Part shown: piece after piece, positions 26,201 through 34,657 of the stretch
Position numbering within the stretch: the first letter of the stretch is position 1
Layout of the letters: every line of letters starts with the position of its first letter
Origin: Nostoc sp. HK-01
GTDB lineage: Bacteria; Cyanobacteriota; Cyanobacteriia; Cyanobacteriales; Nostocaceae
Length of the DNA: 64,000 bases
Direction: 5' to 3'
Assembly (NCBI GenBank): GCA_003990705.1
Contig: AP018320.1
Span: 247,697-311,696, forward strand
Program-made: the position numbers and the translations under genes
Notes under the pieces: generated by a model
What the model saw: the letters and a program-made list of their open reading frames with translations, nothing else
What the model was told of the DNA's origin: nothing
Databases searched by the model: none

Positions 26201-27493
26201 ATTCAAGGGCTTGGGCGATCGCACCGCACCAACCAAGCCTCTGCACCTGTGTTCCGACCTGTGACCACCAATGTGCGCGGTGAACGCAGGTTCATCTCGA
26301 CTATTGCTCGACGGCTGGACAGTTTGGGCGCACTCACCAGAGGACAAAGACAAACTGGTGGTAACGGGATATTCGAGGCTAAGGATAACCTTGAATCCCA
26401 GTACGCCGAACACGCTTTGTATGAGTTATTTAAGCAAATCTTCCAAGGTCGGTTTTATGAAGTTCCACTAGGGCAGTTTGAGCAGATGACAGGTTTATCG
26501 CTGACTTCCCACGAAGGCGGTATAAAAATCGACCTCCCACCCCTGCGTCAATTCCTCAATCGGCTCCTGGCTTTACGGATTGATATGCAGAATATCATTT
26601 TCGAGAGGTTTGAATTGCTCTTAAGTCAGCAGATTGAAGCAGCGATCGCCGCAGGAATCTATGAGATGGGTGTGGAGACTTTACGAGCGGAACGGTTTAC
26701 TGTCGAAAGCCAAGAAGCTGTGTACACTCATTCTGAAACTGGGAGTGTGACCAACTACTTGAAAATTGAACGCACTCAAAGAAACAACATCAAAACTGCC
26801 AACGAGATGCTTGAGTTTGCTGCCAAGTACCAGGGTCAACTTATGATCAATGAAAAGTCTGGTCATGCTGCTGTGTGTATTCCGACACATAGCGTTTATG
26901 ATGCGGATGGTGGTGTTATTCCACGAGTTTTGTTGGTGCGATCGCAAAAAGAAACTCGTGTGCCTGTTCAAAGTTTGGAATCATCAACTTGGCGGCAGGT
27001 TTCGGCTGATGCGTTCGTCGCGGCGTGGTCAAAGGAAGTAAACGCACTGCCCCGTTTCACCACTGATTACCTGCATTTGGTGACAGGGATACTGCTGCCT
27101 ATTTGGAAAATCCTGCCACAGTCAAGCAGTCGAGTATTTCGGTTACAGACTTCGGATGGGCAGAAGATTCTTGGTCGAGTGGTGAATGCGAACGACATCC
27201 AAACTGTGCGAGAGCAACTAGGCTTGAAAAATCAACTGCTTTCTCCAGCAGAACTTGTGAAGCTTGTGCTGGACGAGAAGTATTCACAGCAGTTACCCGG
27301 AGGAATTACACTGCGGCGGTCTTTCATTGCTGGTGAGCCACGTCTGGAGTTAGTCAATTCGTTATCGCTGACTGATCGATTGGTTGCTATAGGTTGCTTC
27401 ACAGAAATCATCGACTGGCGTAAGCGGCTGTTTGTGCCAACAGGCGATCGCGCTGCTGATGTTTTGAGTGAGGTAATTGGGATTTTGACTTAA
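23240..27493 (+). CDS. Methylase-helicase fusion of the strawberry-notch type (1417 aa)
   Basis: Residues about 125-300 are an N6-adenine methyltransferase-like domain: LEPSAGTGILAQFA is the SAM-binding motif I and VVLMNPPFSSSP (Asn205) the catalytic NPPF motif. Residues about 420-1030 are a superfamily 2 ATPase of strawberry-notch type. It has Walker A GDGTGAGKGR (Lys493), motif II DECH (593-596), and the late helicase motif WRADNAIQGLGRSHRTNQ followed by RRLDSLGALTRGQRQT. Plasmid and phage proteins with this architecture include DarB-like antirestriction factors that protect incoming DNA; the same role would suit a mobile plasmid here. A GTG at 23213 is an alternative start. I prefer ATG 23240 because the upstream codons encode an unconvincing hydrophobic peptide. 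Confidence 0.88.
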   Translation: MVSQFATQGCLFDLQTVLDYGQSILSVAQELTKSLIDHRPIATKTIQSQMNRHFHGTAAEGKWLWKDAYEAVEVALILYLRQNQLSQNPLEQLQLLESFCPTHTRRSEEQLQLQQFSTPLPLAYLVAMAGQVTNNDLVLEPSAGTGILAQFAKLHGASLMLNELSPDRTKILRRLFPGTPLFSVNAEQINDYLAGKTQPSVVLMNPPFSSSPKISDRSPDATPRHINSALQRLCDGGRLVTITANWFSPANPTWRETFVRWQEKSSVVLSVGVSGKAYTKHGTTIETRITVIDKVPASERGDIPCIRETLDLPEILALIGQLPERLQWQHSTVKTTAAVAKVVRLPKRTVVTQPEPASEIPDVVVLEYEVIEWTASEGLKDTLYETYRPQRIRIKDALPHPSLLCESAALALVSPPAPTYKPHLPQNIVTQGLLSEAQLESVIYAGQAHSEFLSGSYLVDDSWDNVKVAANNEENSVKFRRGWFLGDGTGAGKGRQCAGIILDNWCQGRRKAIWVSKSAALIEDARRDWCALGGNEKDIIDLSNIKLGDPIGFTQGILFCTYSTLRSQKNGKSRLKQIVEWAGKDFEGAIAFDECHSMGNAMAVEGTLGMVAASQQGIVGLRLQNALAKARVVYVSATGATKVSNLSYANRLGLWQTGDFPFTSREDFVESISVGGIAAMEVVARDLKALGLYLARSLSFDGVEYQTLEIELTPAQERIYNNYSDAFQIIHNNLNKALEACNITGAKTYNRMAKMSALSQFESHKQRFFNHLLTSMKCPMLILAIEQDIAQGLAVVIQIVSTNEELLKRRLDEVPAEEWKDLNLDLTPREYVLDYLVSAFPIHLHSIHSGKDGDERSEPLFNADGSPVISQEAVGLRDSLVDRLASLDPIPGALEQLLWHFGHKQVAEVTGRSKRVLKDDSGRLFVDTRGNGANIAETAAFMQADKQILIFSDAGGTGRSYHADLNAVNRRRRSHYLLEAGWRADNAIQGLGRSHRTNQASAPVFRPVTTNVRGERRFISTIARRLDSLGALTRGQRQTGGNGIFEAKDNLESQYAEHALYELFKQIFQGRFYEVPLGQFEQMTGLSLTSHEGGIKIDLPPLRQFLNRLLALRIDMQNIIFERFELLLSQQIEAAIAAGIYEMGVETLRAERFTVESQEAVYTHSETGSVTNYLKIERTQRNNIKTANEMLEFAAKYQGQLMINEKSGHAAVCIPTHSVYDADGGVIPRVLLVRSQKETRVPVQSLESSTWRQVSADAFVAAWSKEVNALPRFTTDYLHLVTGILLPIWKILPQSSSRVFRLQTSDGQKILGRVVNANDIQTVREQLGLKNQLLSPAELVKLVLDEKYSQQLPGGITLRRSFIAGEPRLELVNSLSLTDRLVAIGCFTEIIDWRKRLFVPTGDRAADVLSEVIGILT

Positions 27494-27505
27494 CCCAAAA
27501 TCAAG

Positions 27506-27536
27506 GCATTCCAGTACTGGAATGCTTCTTTTTTTC
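27506..27536 (+). terminator. Rho-independent terminator after the methylase-helicase gene
   Basis: A perfect 20-bp palindrome, GCATTCCAGTACTGGAATGC (27506-27525), is followed at once by a T-rich run (TTCTTTTTTT). It begins 13 bp after the stop codon. Confidence 0.85.
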
Positions 27537-28089
27537 TGCCGAAATAATGCTTGGTCTATTCTGCTATTGAGCATTTGCAATTCCTCGAACTACAGCTGAT
27601 GAATTGAATGCAAGTGTTAAAGTAGGCATCTCCGCGGGAATAAGTTGCTCAATCCTTTACTAGTAGTTTGGACATCTCTGCAAGCTGATGCAAACCAATC
27701 TTGGCTTAATGCCACCTTGAAAATATTGGAAAAGTGTTACTTTATAGCTATTTTTACTTTTTTTAGGAAAAATTTACTTACTTTTGCCCAAGCTTTACGT
27801 TAGCTATATCCATTTAGTAATGAAAAGCAGTTATCACTGATACAGTATTTTAACGTATCAAATATGCTCTTGAATATACATTGTTCCAACACAGCCTTCT
27901 TAAATTTATAAAAATTATCTTCTCTAAAGAAAATAAAGTGTTGGAGTAGTGCAAGTAATTACAGTAGTAATCACACTATTGTAATCGCTTACCTATGAAT
28001 ATTTTTATTCAAGGCATTACACGGACTAAGTTTTTTCAATCCATACATCATCAGACAGAAAAACTTTCATAACTTACAGTTGCTGGGAT
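27537..28089. other. Gene-free AT-rich spacer
   Basis: About 550 bp with no gene, no strong hairpin and no recognisable RNA. It should hold the promoter of the M50 peptidase operon. Confidence 0.5.
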
Positions 28090-29508
28090 ATGCATCTACC
28101 AGAAGATTCCAATTTAGATATAACTGATTATCAAGCTTGGCTTTGTCCAAATCTTAAAATTTATTGGCAAATACTTCCTGTATTCGACTCTGAGCAAGTG
28201 CTTTTACAAGCAATTAAAACAGAGCAAAAGCTTTTATTTTCAGCAACAGAGGGTTATGCACTAGAACATTTTGATGGAACATTAACGGTCAAGCAGATTC
28301 AAGAAAAATGTCAACAGAAGTTTGGGGAAGCGATTGACCCTAATTTTATTGGGCTGCTATTGAATAAATTAGTCGATTTGAAAGTATTGACATTCCCTAA
28401 AAGGAATGAAATAGAAAACTCAAGTACAGATTTACAAAGCAACAAAACTGTCAGAATATATCGGCTAAAATCTGCTGTGCAGTGGATATGGCACACAGAT
28501 GGATATTGGTTATTACGGTTGCAGAACACAGATAATATTGCTTATATGCAAATTACTAACTATGACAAAAACTTGATTAAAAAATTAAGTCAACTACCTG
28601 TCAAAACTCTTGTAGCTAAATATAAAATTAATCCTCAGCATCTGCAAGAACTTTTACAAACTTTAGCATTAAAGGGAATGCTAGAAGGCTTTGAGCCACC
28701 CAAAAATCAGAAAAAATTTAGCATATTACAACTACTGTTTTTTAAGTTTCGCCTTTTTAATCCTGATAAATGGCTCAATGCACATATCAATAAAATTAGA
28801 TTCATTTTTACAACTGAGTTTTGTTTTTTACTATGTCTATTTTTAGGTTTTAATACTGTCCTTGCTTTTGGCAAACAAGAGAGAATTTATAATTTTGGGC
28901 AGGAATTATGGAATAGCCAAGGTTCCAGTTTAATAATTCCTTTTGTCTTACTGATGATGTTGGTGCTATCTATTCACGAACTAGGTCATGCTTTCACATT
29001 GAAACATTACAAAGGCGTTGTTTTAGATATAGGTCTAATGTTTATTTGCCTATTGCCAGGAGCATACACCAATACTACTGATGCTTATGGCTTAGTTAAA
29101 CGCAAACAGCGTACTTTAGTAATGGCCGCAGGTGTGATTTGCCAAGTAGTTATATGGGGAATTGCATTGTGTTTATGGAGTATATCAATACCAGGAAATT
29201 GGTTTTATACAGCCACCTACTTGTTAATGCTGGCAGCCCAATTTACCTTAGCTTTAAATCTCAATCCACTGAATAAATTTGATGGATATTATTTGGTGGA
29301 GGCAATGACAGGAATTAACCATTTACGGAAAAGGTCATTTGCATATTATAGCCAACTATGGCGAAGAGAACCTAGTCAAGAACGCACTGAAGATATACCA
29401 ATTCTAGTGGTTTACGCTCCTGCCTGTTTACTGTATATCACTTGGCTTTTGTTTAACTTATTTTTCTGGATTTGGCATTTATATACACCATATTTTCCAG
29501 GAAAGTAG
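28090..29508 (+). CDS. M50-type membrane zinc peptidase with PqqD-like N-terminus (472 aa)
   Basis: Residues about 1-210 are cytoplasmic-looking and contain FDGTLTVKQIQEKCQQKF...LLNKLVDLKVL, a PqqD-like winged-helix pattern seen in peptide-maturation proteins. Residues about 235-470 hold several membrane helices. The zinc motif HELGH is at 296-300, in MLVLSIHELGHAFTLKHYKG. The third ligand is likely Asp398 in LNPLNKFDGYYLVEA, where M50 enzymes have the [L/N]xxDG motif. Such proteins occur beside secreted peptides and membrane-fusion exporters. Here the next genes encode a PEP-CTERM-like protein (45 bp downstream) and a giant modular protein, so it may process or help export them. Good ATG start with GGGAT upstream. 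Confidence 0.85.
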   Translation: MHLPEDSNLDITDYQAWLCPNLKIYWQILPVFDSEQVLLQAIKTEQKLLFSATEGYALEHFDGTLTVKQIQEKCQQKFGEAIDPNFIGLLLNKLVDLKVLTFPKRNEIENSSTDLQSNKTVRIYRLKSAVQWIWHTDGYWLLRLQNTDNIAYMQITNYDKNLIKKLSQLPVKTLVAKYKINPQHLQELLQTLALKGMLEGFEPPKNQKKFSILQLLFFKFRLFNPDKWLNAHINKIRFIFTTEFCFLLCLFLGFNTVLAFGKQERIYNFGQELWNSQGSSLIIPFVLLMMLVLSIHELGHAFTLKHYKGVVLDIGLMFICLLPGAYTNTTDAYGLVKRKQRTLVMAAGVICQVVIWGIALCLWSISIPGNWFYTATYLLMLAAQFTLALNLNPLNKFDGYYLVEAMTGINHLRKRSFAYYSQLWRREPSQERTEDIPILVVYAPACLLYITWLLFNLFFWIWHLYTPYFPGK

Positions 29509-29553
29509 TTGTACTAAATTTTAAACATCATTATCGAGAGGAAAGTAAAAATC

Positions 29554-29991
29554 ATGAGATTTTCTTATATAAAAAGAACTCAACCTATTTTGTTTATGGG
29601 TGTATTGGGAGCAACTTCTCTTATTTTGCTAATAAATGTAGATCCTTCACGCGCAATAGAGCCTTCACACGCAGGTAATTATTATAAACCTACTACTCTC
29701 TGCACAAAATCTGTTCCGGAGCCTTATCCTTTTGTTGGTATATCAGCTTTGGGTATTTTAGGTGGAGGATATTTACTCAGGCAGAGAATGAGAAAAAAAG
29801 TTGATGATTTTAATAATAACAGTTGCCTATCCATCAATCCTTATACGCCAAATCATCAACAACCTCAAAAAATCTCATTTATCTACGCAGATGAAGAGAG
29901 TCAAGAAAATTATTATCCTCTTTCTGCTTCCTTAGAATTACAACTAATTGATCCTACAGAAATCATCTCAAATAATCAACTGCAAATTTAA
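29554..29991 (+). CDS. Exported protein with internal PEP-CTERM-like segment (145 aa)
   Basis: A strong ribosome-binding site (GAGAGGAAAG) precedes the ATG. Residues 10-35 form a signal peptide (LGATSLILL, then PSRA). Residues 54-82 read VPEP, a hydrophobic helix with Gly-rich LGILGGGYLL, and the basic cluster RQRMRKK. That is the tripartite layout of a PEP-CTERM sorting signal, recognised by exosortases. The signal normally ends the protein, whereas here another 63 residues follow, polar and acidic. It might therefore be a PEP-CTERM-derived membrane protein with a cytoplasmic tail. It sits between the M50 peptidase gene and the modular-protein gene. Confidence 0.7.
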   Translation: MRFSYIKRTQPILFMGVLGATSLILLINVDPSRAIEPSHAGNYYKPTTLCTKSVPEPYPFVGISALGILGGGYLLRQRMRKKVDDFNNNSCLSINPYTPNHQQPQKISFIYADEESQENYYPLSASLELQLIDPTEIISNNQLQI

Positions 29992-30091
29992 CTGGTTAAT
30001 GTTGAGCAAACAACCATTCTTACTTCTAGCGTTTAGCTAGAACTAATACATCTATCTCAAGTGATTCTTTACTGTTTTTAAGGGTGCATTT

Positions 30092-33000
30092 ATGAGTCTG
30101 TTTGGATTTGCTGGCAAGAAAGCTCAAAAGGCTAAAAAATCCAAAAAGTTAAAGCAAAGAGAAATATGGCAAGGTAAAAGTTTTGCTTTAGATGATATTA
30201 TTACTCCTAGTGTTCTTGTTGGTGGTGGCGAAAATTCTCCTGCCCCATCTTTAGTTGATTTATATGCTGTTCCAGGTTCGGAATTTGATTTAATTCAAAG
30301 TGACTTATTGCAGGCACTAGATCCAAATAGCCTAGACTTACTAAATCAACCTCACACTTCCTTATTAGATCATCAAATAATGAATGATTGGTTGGTTGAC
30401 CCTAGTTCTCAGCCTTTGCCATTCTTTGACAGTCCAGGAGTGTCCGCAAATTCATTAACTGAAAGTACACAAACATTTGATACTGCAAATGCTTGTCCAA
30501 TAGGAGATAAGATTTTTCCTGGCAATGCCACTTTTCCTGGAGCTAAAACCCCAGTTTTACCACAAACTCATCTGGATACAGGTAGTAATAATCTTGTAAA
30601 TCCTACATTAATAATCCGTTCTGCTATTCAAGATGTAATTGATCAAGTTAGCAATATTGATCCAATAGATATTTATCGAGTTAATATCAATGACTTGAAA
30701 AATGCTGATATTTCTGTATTGTCTGGTGAGATATCAGTCAATTATCTAATGCCGTCTGGACAGTTTTTAGGAAGTCAGATTTTTTCCAAAGGCAACTATA
30801 ATTTACAACCGCCTGCTGGAATTACTGGTGATATAATCGTCAAAATTGATTACCAAGGCGACACACCAGGAACCTATATTTTGAATGGTTTTGAGAGTAA
30901 AGTTGCTGAACCTTTCAATATTGACCTGGAATTTGCAGATGGTTTAACTGCTTCACAACAAGCCATCATTCAAGCTGCTACTAAGAGCGTTGAAGCGATG
31001 ATTGCTCAAGGTTTACCCACCGCCATTGTTGACGGTAAACTCATTGATGATGTCAACTTTAAAATTTCCGTTACTAATTTAGATGGGGAAGGTGGTACAG
31101 CCGCGCAGACAAAGATTGATTTTATGCGCTTTGGGACAATGCTGCCTGCTCAGTCTATCACTCAGTTTGATGCTGCTGACATTGCCGAATTAGAACATTC
31201 TGGAGAATTGTTTAGTGTAGTACAGCATGAACTGTTGCACGGTTTAGGTTTTGGCAATCTTTGGGAAGCTAAGGGATTAGTTGATTACGCTGGTACGCCA
31301 TTGACCCAATATAACGGTAAAGAGGCGGTGAAAGCCTTTAACGAATTGGGGGGTTTGACAGATCATATTGCGCTGGAAAATCAGGGCGATGGTTCAGCCG
31401 GTTTGCATTGGAATGACAGTCTCTTCCAAGATGAAGTGATGACGGCTGATTATAACAACGGTAAAGGTAGAAATGCACCTATTAGCCTTGTTACCATTGC
31501 ATCTTTGGCTGACTTGGGATATCAAGTGAATTTGAATCGGGCTACTCCTGATTTTGGCTTATTTGACGGCCAGAAATTTAAGCCAGAAGATTTAACTCCT
31601 GAGCAAATTGAAGCATTTAGAGAACTTGCCGAAACTTCTTTTGGTAATCTCGATGAAGAGTTCATCTATGCCACTATGCCGGAGGTTGACCCTGATACAG
31701 TAGCTCCTGAAATTTGGGCGCACGCCGAGCGAGGTCCTAATGGGGAATATTATGAGTGGGTTCCTTATATAGTAAACATTCCAGGTGATGGCTTCTGGAA
31801 TATTGCTCAACGCACAATGGGTAATGGTAATTACTGGACGTGGATTGCTAACCATAATGGGGTATATAAGGCACCATATTGGATATATCTAGGTGAAAAA
31901 ATTGAAATTCCCGTTCATAAGCCTAACTATGAGCAAGAGCAAAAGCAGGAAAGGCTACGTCGGGAAGCGGAATTAAGGCAACAGCAAGAAGAAGAAGCAC
32001 GGATTCGGAGGGAACAAGAAGAGGCATTTGCGCGGGAGCAAGAACGAGTTCGTCAAGAAGCAGAAGCACGAAGACGGGAAGCAGAGGCTAAACAGAGGGA
32101 ATTGGAAGAACAAGAACGGCGTTTGCGAGAAGAAATGGCGCGTCGTCGTCAGGAAGAAGAACGTCTTCAAGAAGAGGCACGATTACGCGAACTTGAACGG
32201 CAGGCTGAGATTGCCCGCCAACAAGGTAAAGGTGGTTTGGATTGGTATTTGGCCAAGCCTTTACCAGAATTTGGTTCGATTGACCCGTTTGAGACTCGTT
32301 TAACAGGAGAGACGGTTGGCAACCTTGTCCCTGATGATTATTATAGGTTTACTCTGTCGCGTAATGGTCGAGTTACTGCTGAGTTGAAGCAGCTGCTGGC
32401 AGATGCTGACATGGTTCTCTATGATGTACGGAATCATCCTATTGCCTACTCTCTTAGAGATGGTATTACAGATGAGCATCTTATTGCAGACCTCATTCCT
32501 GGTACTTATTTAATAAGGGTTAATAGTCCCAAAGGTGTGACAACAGACTATGACCTAATTGTTAAGTTCCAGCACTTGCTTTCGCGAACTCAAACACAGC
32601 CATTGCCTCCTGGTTGGAAGCCAAGTATTAGTAATGGTAATGGTAGTAATGGCGGTGGTAATTCTATTCCACTATTTGCAGAGCCACGCATTAAGCGTAT
32701 TTATGATACGGCATTAAACAATTTTGTCATTCCTGAGCGAGCTAAGGCTAATGCTCGAATTCAACAGCTTGGAAGAGAGAAGCAAAGTTATGAGCAGGAG
32801 TTGCAGCGACTGCTCGACCAAATGAATGGTGAGCAGCGGGCAAAGGTTCATCGAGCATTGGATAGTATTCGAGACGAGCGACGCGCTTGGGCCGATTCTG
32901 TTGCTAATCCCATTAAGAATGGCATAGATAGCACAGCTGATTGGATTATTAATCAAATTGAAAGTAAAATTCCCAGTCAAGCATATAATATTCCATACTT

Positions 33001-34567
33001 TGGAGATCAATTAAGATCTGCTAAAGATTCCTTTAAAGGAGCAGTTAATGGTGCTAGGAGTTGGTTAAAAGCAAAAGTTGATTGGGTGCAAACTGGAGTT
33101 AAAGATGCAATTTGGCAGTTTACTGAAGCTCTCAAGAATGCTTACCGAACTGGTGCAGAAATCAATAGTGTAATTGAAACAGCAGCCCAAAAGTTAAAAG
33201 AAAAAATTGATAGTCTAGTTGGCAATATCAATAATTGGGTTAGTGAATTTAAAGGTAAAATTCTAGGTTCTATTCAATGGCTACGGAATGTTGGAGTTAA
33301 TATTTCAGAAGTTAAGTTATTTGGCAAGACAATTACTAACGGTTTCCAATGGAATTTCTACGATAGTGTTGCTGAACCTTTAGCAAATACTCTAGCTAAT
33401 GGTATTCGGAGTTCAGTCACCTCTATCGGTGATTTTGCCAAAGGAACTGTTGATTGGATTAAACCCCGCGCTCAAAAGGCTGTTGCTGCTATTGTTGATG
33501 CAATTTTTGGTGACAAGACAGGACATCTGTACAACAAAATTCATAATGTTGATCAGCAGATAGAGGCGACTAAGACGGGTGTGGAGAGAGCGATTATTGG
33601 AGAAGCAAATCGGCTTCAGGGTAATCTCAATGGTATTCTAAAGAATTTAGGTAATACAGCAAGTAAACTTGTTAGCTTGGTCAAAAATGGACTAATAACT
33701 TCTAAAGCTGCTATATCTCATATACCTAGCACAATAAATAGAGAAATTGATCTCCTCGTAGAAAGTTCTGAAAGTCTACTGAAAGGAGCAAGTTCTACTA
33801 TCAAGCAATTACTTTTAGAAACAACCTTTAATATTGTACAAAATATAAATCCTGTGCAATGGGGTTTTGAAGATATAGCTGTTTCTTACTTAGAAGAAAA
33901 ACTATTAAGAAATAATTCTTACGTGCTGGAATTTAAAGATAATTGGGTTAGAAAACACGCAAAATCATTACGTGCGGCTGCCATAAAACATAACTTATCT
34001 AGTCTGCTGATTGCAGGAGTAGCATGGAATGAAGCAGGAGGGCAACCAGATTATTTAAGCGACGATTTAACTTACCTGTTGAGAATGGTAGATTTTGTTG
34101 CAAATCCAGAGCAATTACCAGACAATTTTGTTGGTGATTTAGTCAAAAGTTTATTAACAAAAATGCCGTTAATTAAACGAATTCCTGGTAGACCTCCTGA
34201 AGAAACTTCTTTTGGTCAAATTCAAATGCAAATTCGCAATGCTGCCCAAGAACTGGGTTATGATTCCAATAATCTAAGCGAAGCACAAAAAATAAAAATT
34301 GCACTTTTGCTAAAAAACACTGAGAGCAATATTGATATTTCAGCAAAACATTTAAATAGTTTACGGAAAATTGATTTTCCACAAAATAATTTGCCAAATA
34401 TGACTGATGATGAAATTACAATTGTAGCAACACGATACAATGCAAATAATCGTGCTGATGGTACTGTGCGTACACTAGAGCAAATTCGTGAGGTCATTGC
34501 ATCTGGTAATACTTACGGAACAGAAATTATTAAGATGCGCGATCACCTTGAATCCTTATTAAGCTAA
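30092..34567 (+). CDS. Giant modular protein: leishmanolysin-like, LysM-like, coiled coil, PPC and lysozyme-like end (1491 aa)
   Basis: The first 25 residues are very basic, with no ordinary signal peptide. Residues about 190-270 resemble a PPC-type beta domain. Residues about 275-490 look like a metallopeptidase: HELLHGLGFGNLW at 379-391 gives HExxHxxGF, with a later Met-turn-like DEVMTADY, as in M8 leishmanolysin-like enzymes. Residues 556-607 (VPYIVNIPGDGFWNIAQ...IYLGEKIEIP) match a LysM cell-wall-binding fold. About 610-710 is an almost pure Glu/Arg/Gln coiled coil, and about 719-830 a PPC domain. After a long amphipathic helical part, residues about 1305-1491 (IAGVAWNEAGGQP, TSFGQIQMQIRNAAQELGYD) resemble the lysozyme-like ends of polymorphic toxins. 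It may be a cell-wall-directed effector; substrate and export route unknown. Confidence 0.75.
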   Translation: MSLFGFAGKKAQKAKKSKKLKQREIWQGKSFALDDIITPSVLVGGGENSPAPSLVDLYAVPGSEFDLIQSDLLQALDPNSLDLLNQPHTSLLDHQIMNDWLVDPSSQPLPFFDSPGVSANSLTESTQTFDTANACPIGDKIFPGNATFPGAKTPVLPQTHLDTGSNNLVNPTLIIRSAIQDVIDQVSNIDPIDIYRVNINDLKNADISVLSGEISVNYLMPSGQFLGSQIFSKGNYNLQPPAGITGDIIVKIDYQGDTPGTYILNGFESKVAEPFNIDLEFADGLTASQQAIIQAATKSVEAMIAQGLPTAIVDGKLIDDVNFKISVTNLDGEGGTAAQTKIDFMRFGTMLPAQSITQFDAADIAELEHSGELFSVVQHELLHGLGFGNLWEAKGLVDYAGTPLTQYNGKEAVKAFNELGGLTDHIALENQGDGSAGLHWNDSLFQDEVMTADYNNGKGRNAPISLVTIASLADLGYQVNLNRATPDFGLFDGQKFKPEDLTPEQIEAFRELAETSFGNLDEEFIYATMPEVDPDTVAPEIWAHAERGPNGEYYEWVPYIVNIPGDGFWNIAQRTMGNGNYWTWIANHNGVYKAPYWIYLGEKIEIPVHKPNYEQEQKQERLRREAELRQQQEEEARIRREQEEAFAREQERVRQEAEARRREAEAKQRELEEQERRLREEMARRRQEEERLQEEARLRELERQAEIARQQGKGGLDWYLAKPLPEFGSIDPFETRLTGETVGNLVPDDYYRFTLSRNGRVTAELKQLLADADMVLYDVRNHPIAYSLRDGITDEHLIADLIPGTYLIRVNSPKGVTTDYDLIVKFQHLLSRTQTQPLPPGWKPSISNGNGSNGGGNSIPLFAEPRIKRIYDTALNNFVIPERAKANARIQQLGREKQSYEQELQRLLDQMNGEQRAKVHRALDSIRDERRAWADSVANPIKNGIDSTADWIINQIESKIPSQAYNIPYFGDQLRSAKDSFKGAVNGARSWLKAKVDWVQTGVKDAIWQFTEALKNAYRTGAEINSVIETAAQKLKEKIDSLVGNINNWVSEFKGKILGSIQWLRNVGVNISEVKLFGKTITNGFQWNFYDSVAEPLANTLANGIRSSVTSIGDFAKGTVDWIKPRAQKAVAAIVDAIFGDKTGHLYNKIHNVDQQIEATKTGVERAIIGEANRLQGNLNGILKNLGNTASKLVSLVKNGLITSKAAISHIPSTINREIDLLVESSESLLKGASSTIKQLLLETTFNIVQNINPVQWGFEDIAVSYLEEKLLRNNSYVLEFKDNWVRKHAKSLRAAAIKHNLSSLLIAGVAWNEAGGQPDYLSDDLTYLLRMVDFVANPEQLPDNFVGDLVKSLLTKMPLIKRIPGRPPEETSFGQIQMQIRNAAQELGYDSNNLSEAQKIKIALLLKNTESNIDISAKHLNSLRKIDFPQNNLPNMTDDEITIVATRYNANNRADGTVRTLEQIREVIASGNTYGTEIIKMRDHLESLLS

Positions 34568-34657
34568 TGAATAACGCAGTTGAGAGAGCAATTGCTGTTT
34601 TGAGTAAGTGACAAGTTACTCTTCCCTTACAAACCACAAGCTTTATTAATTATTGCC

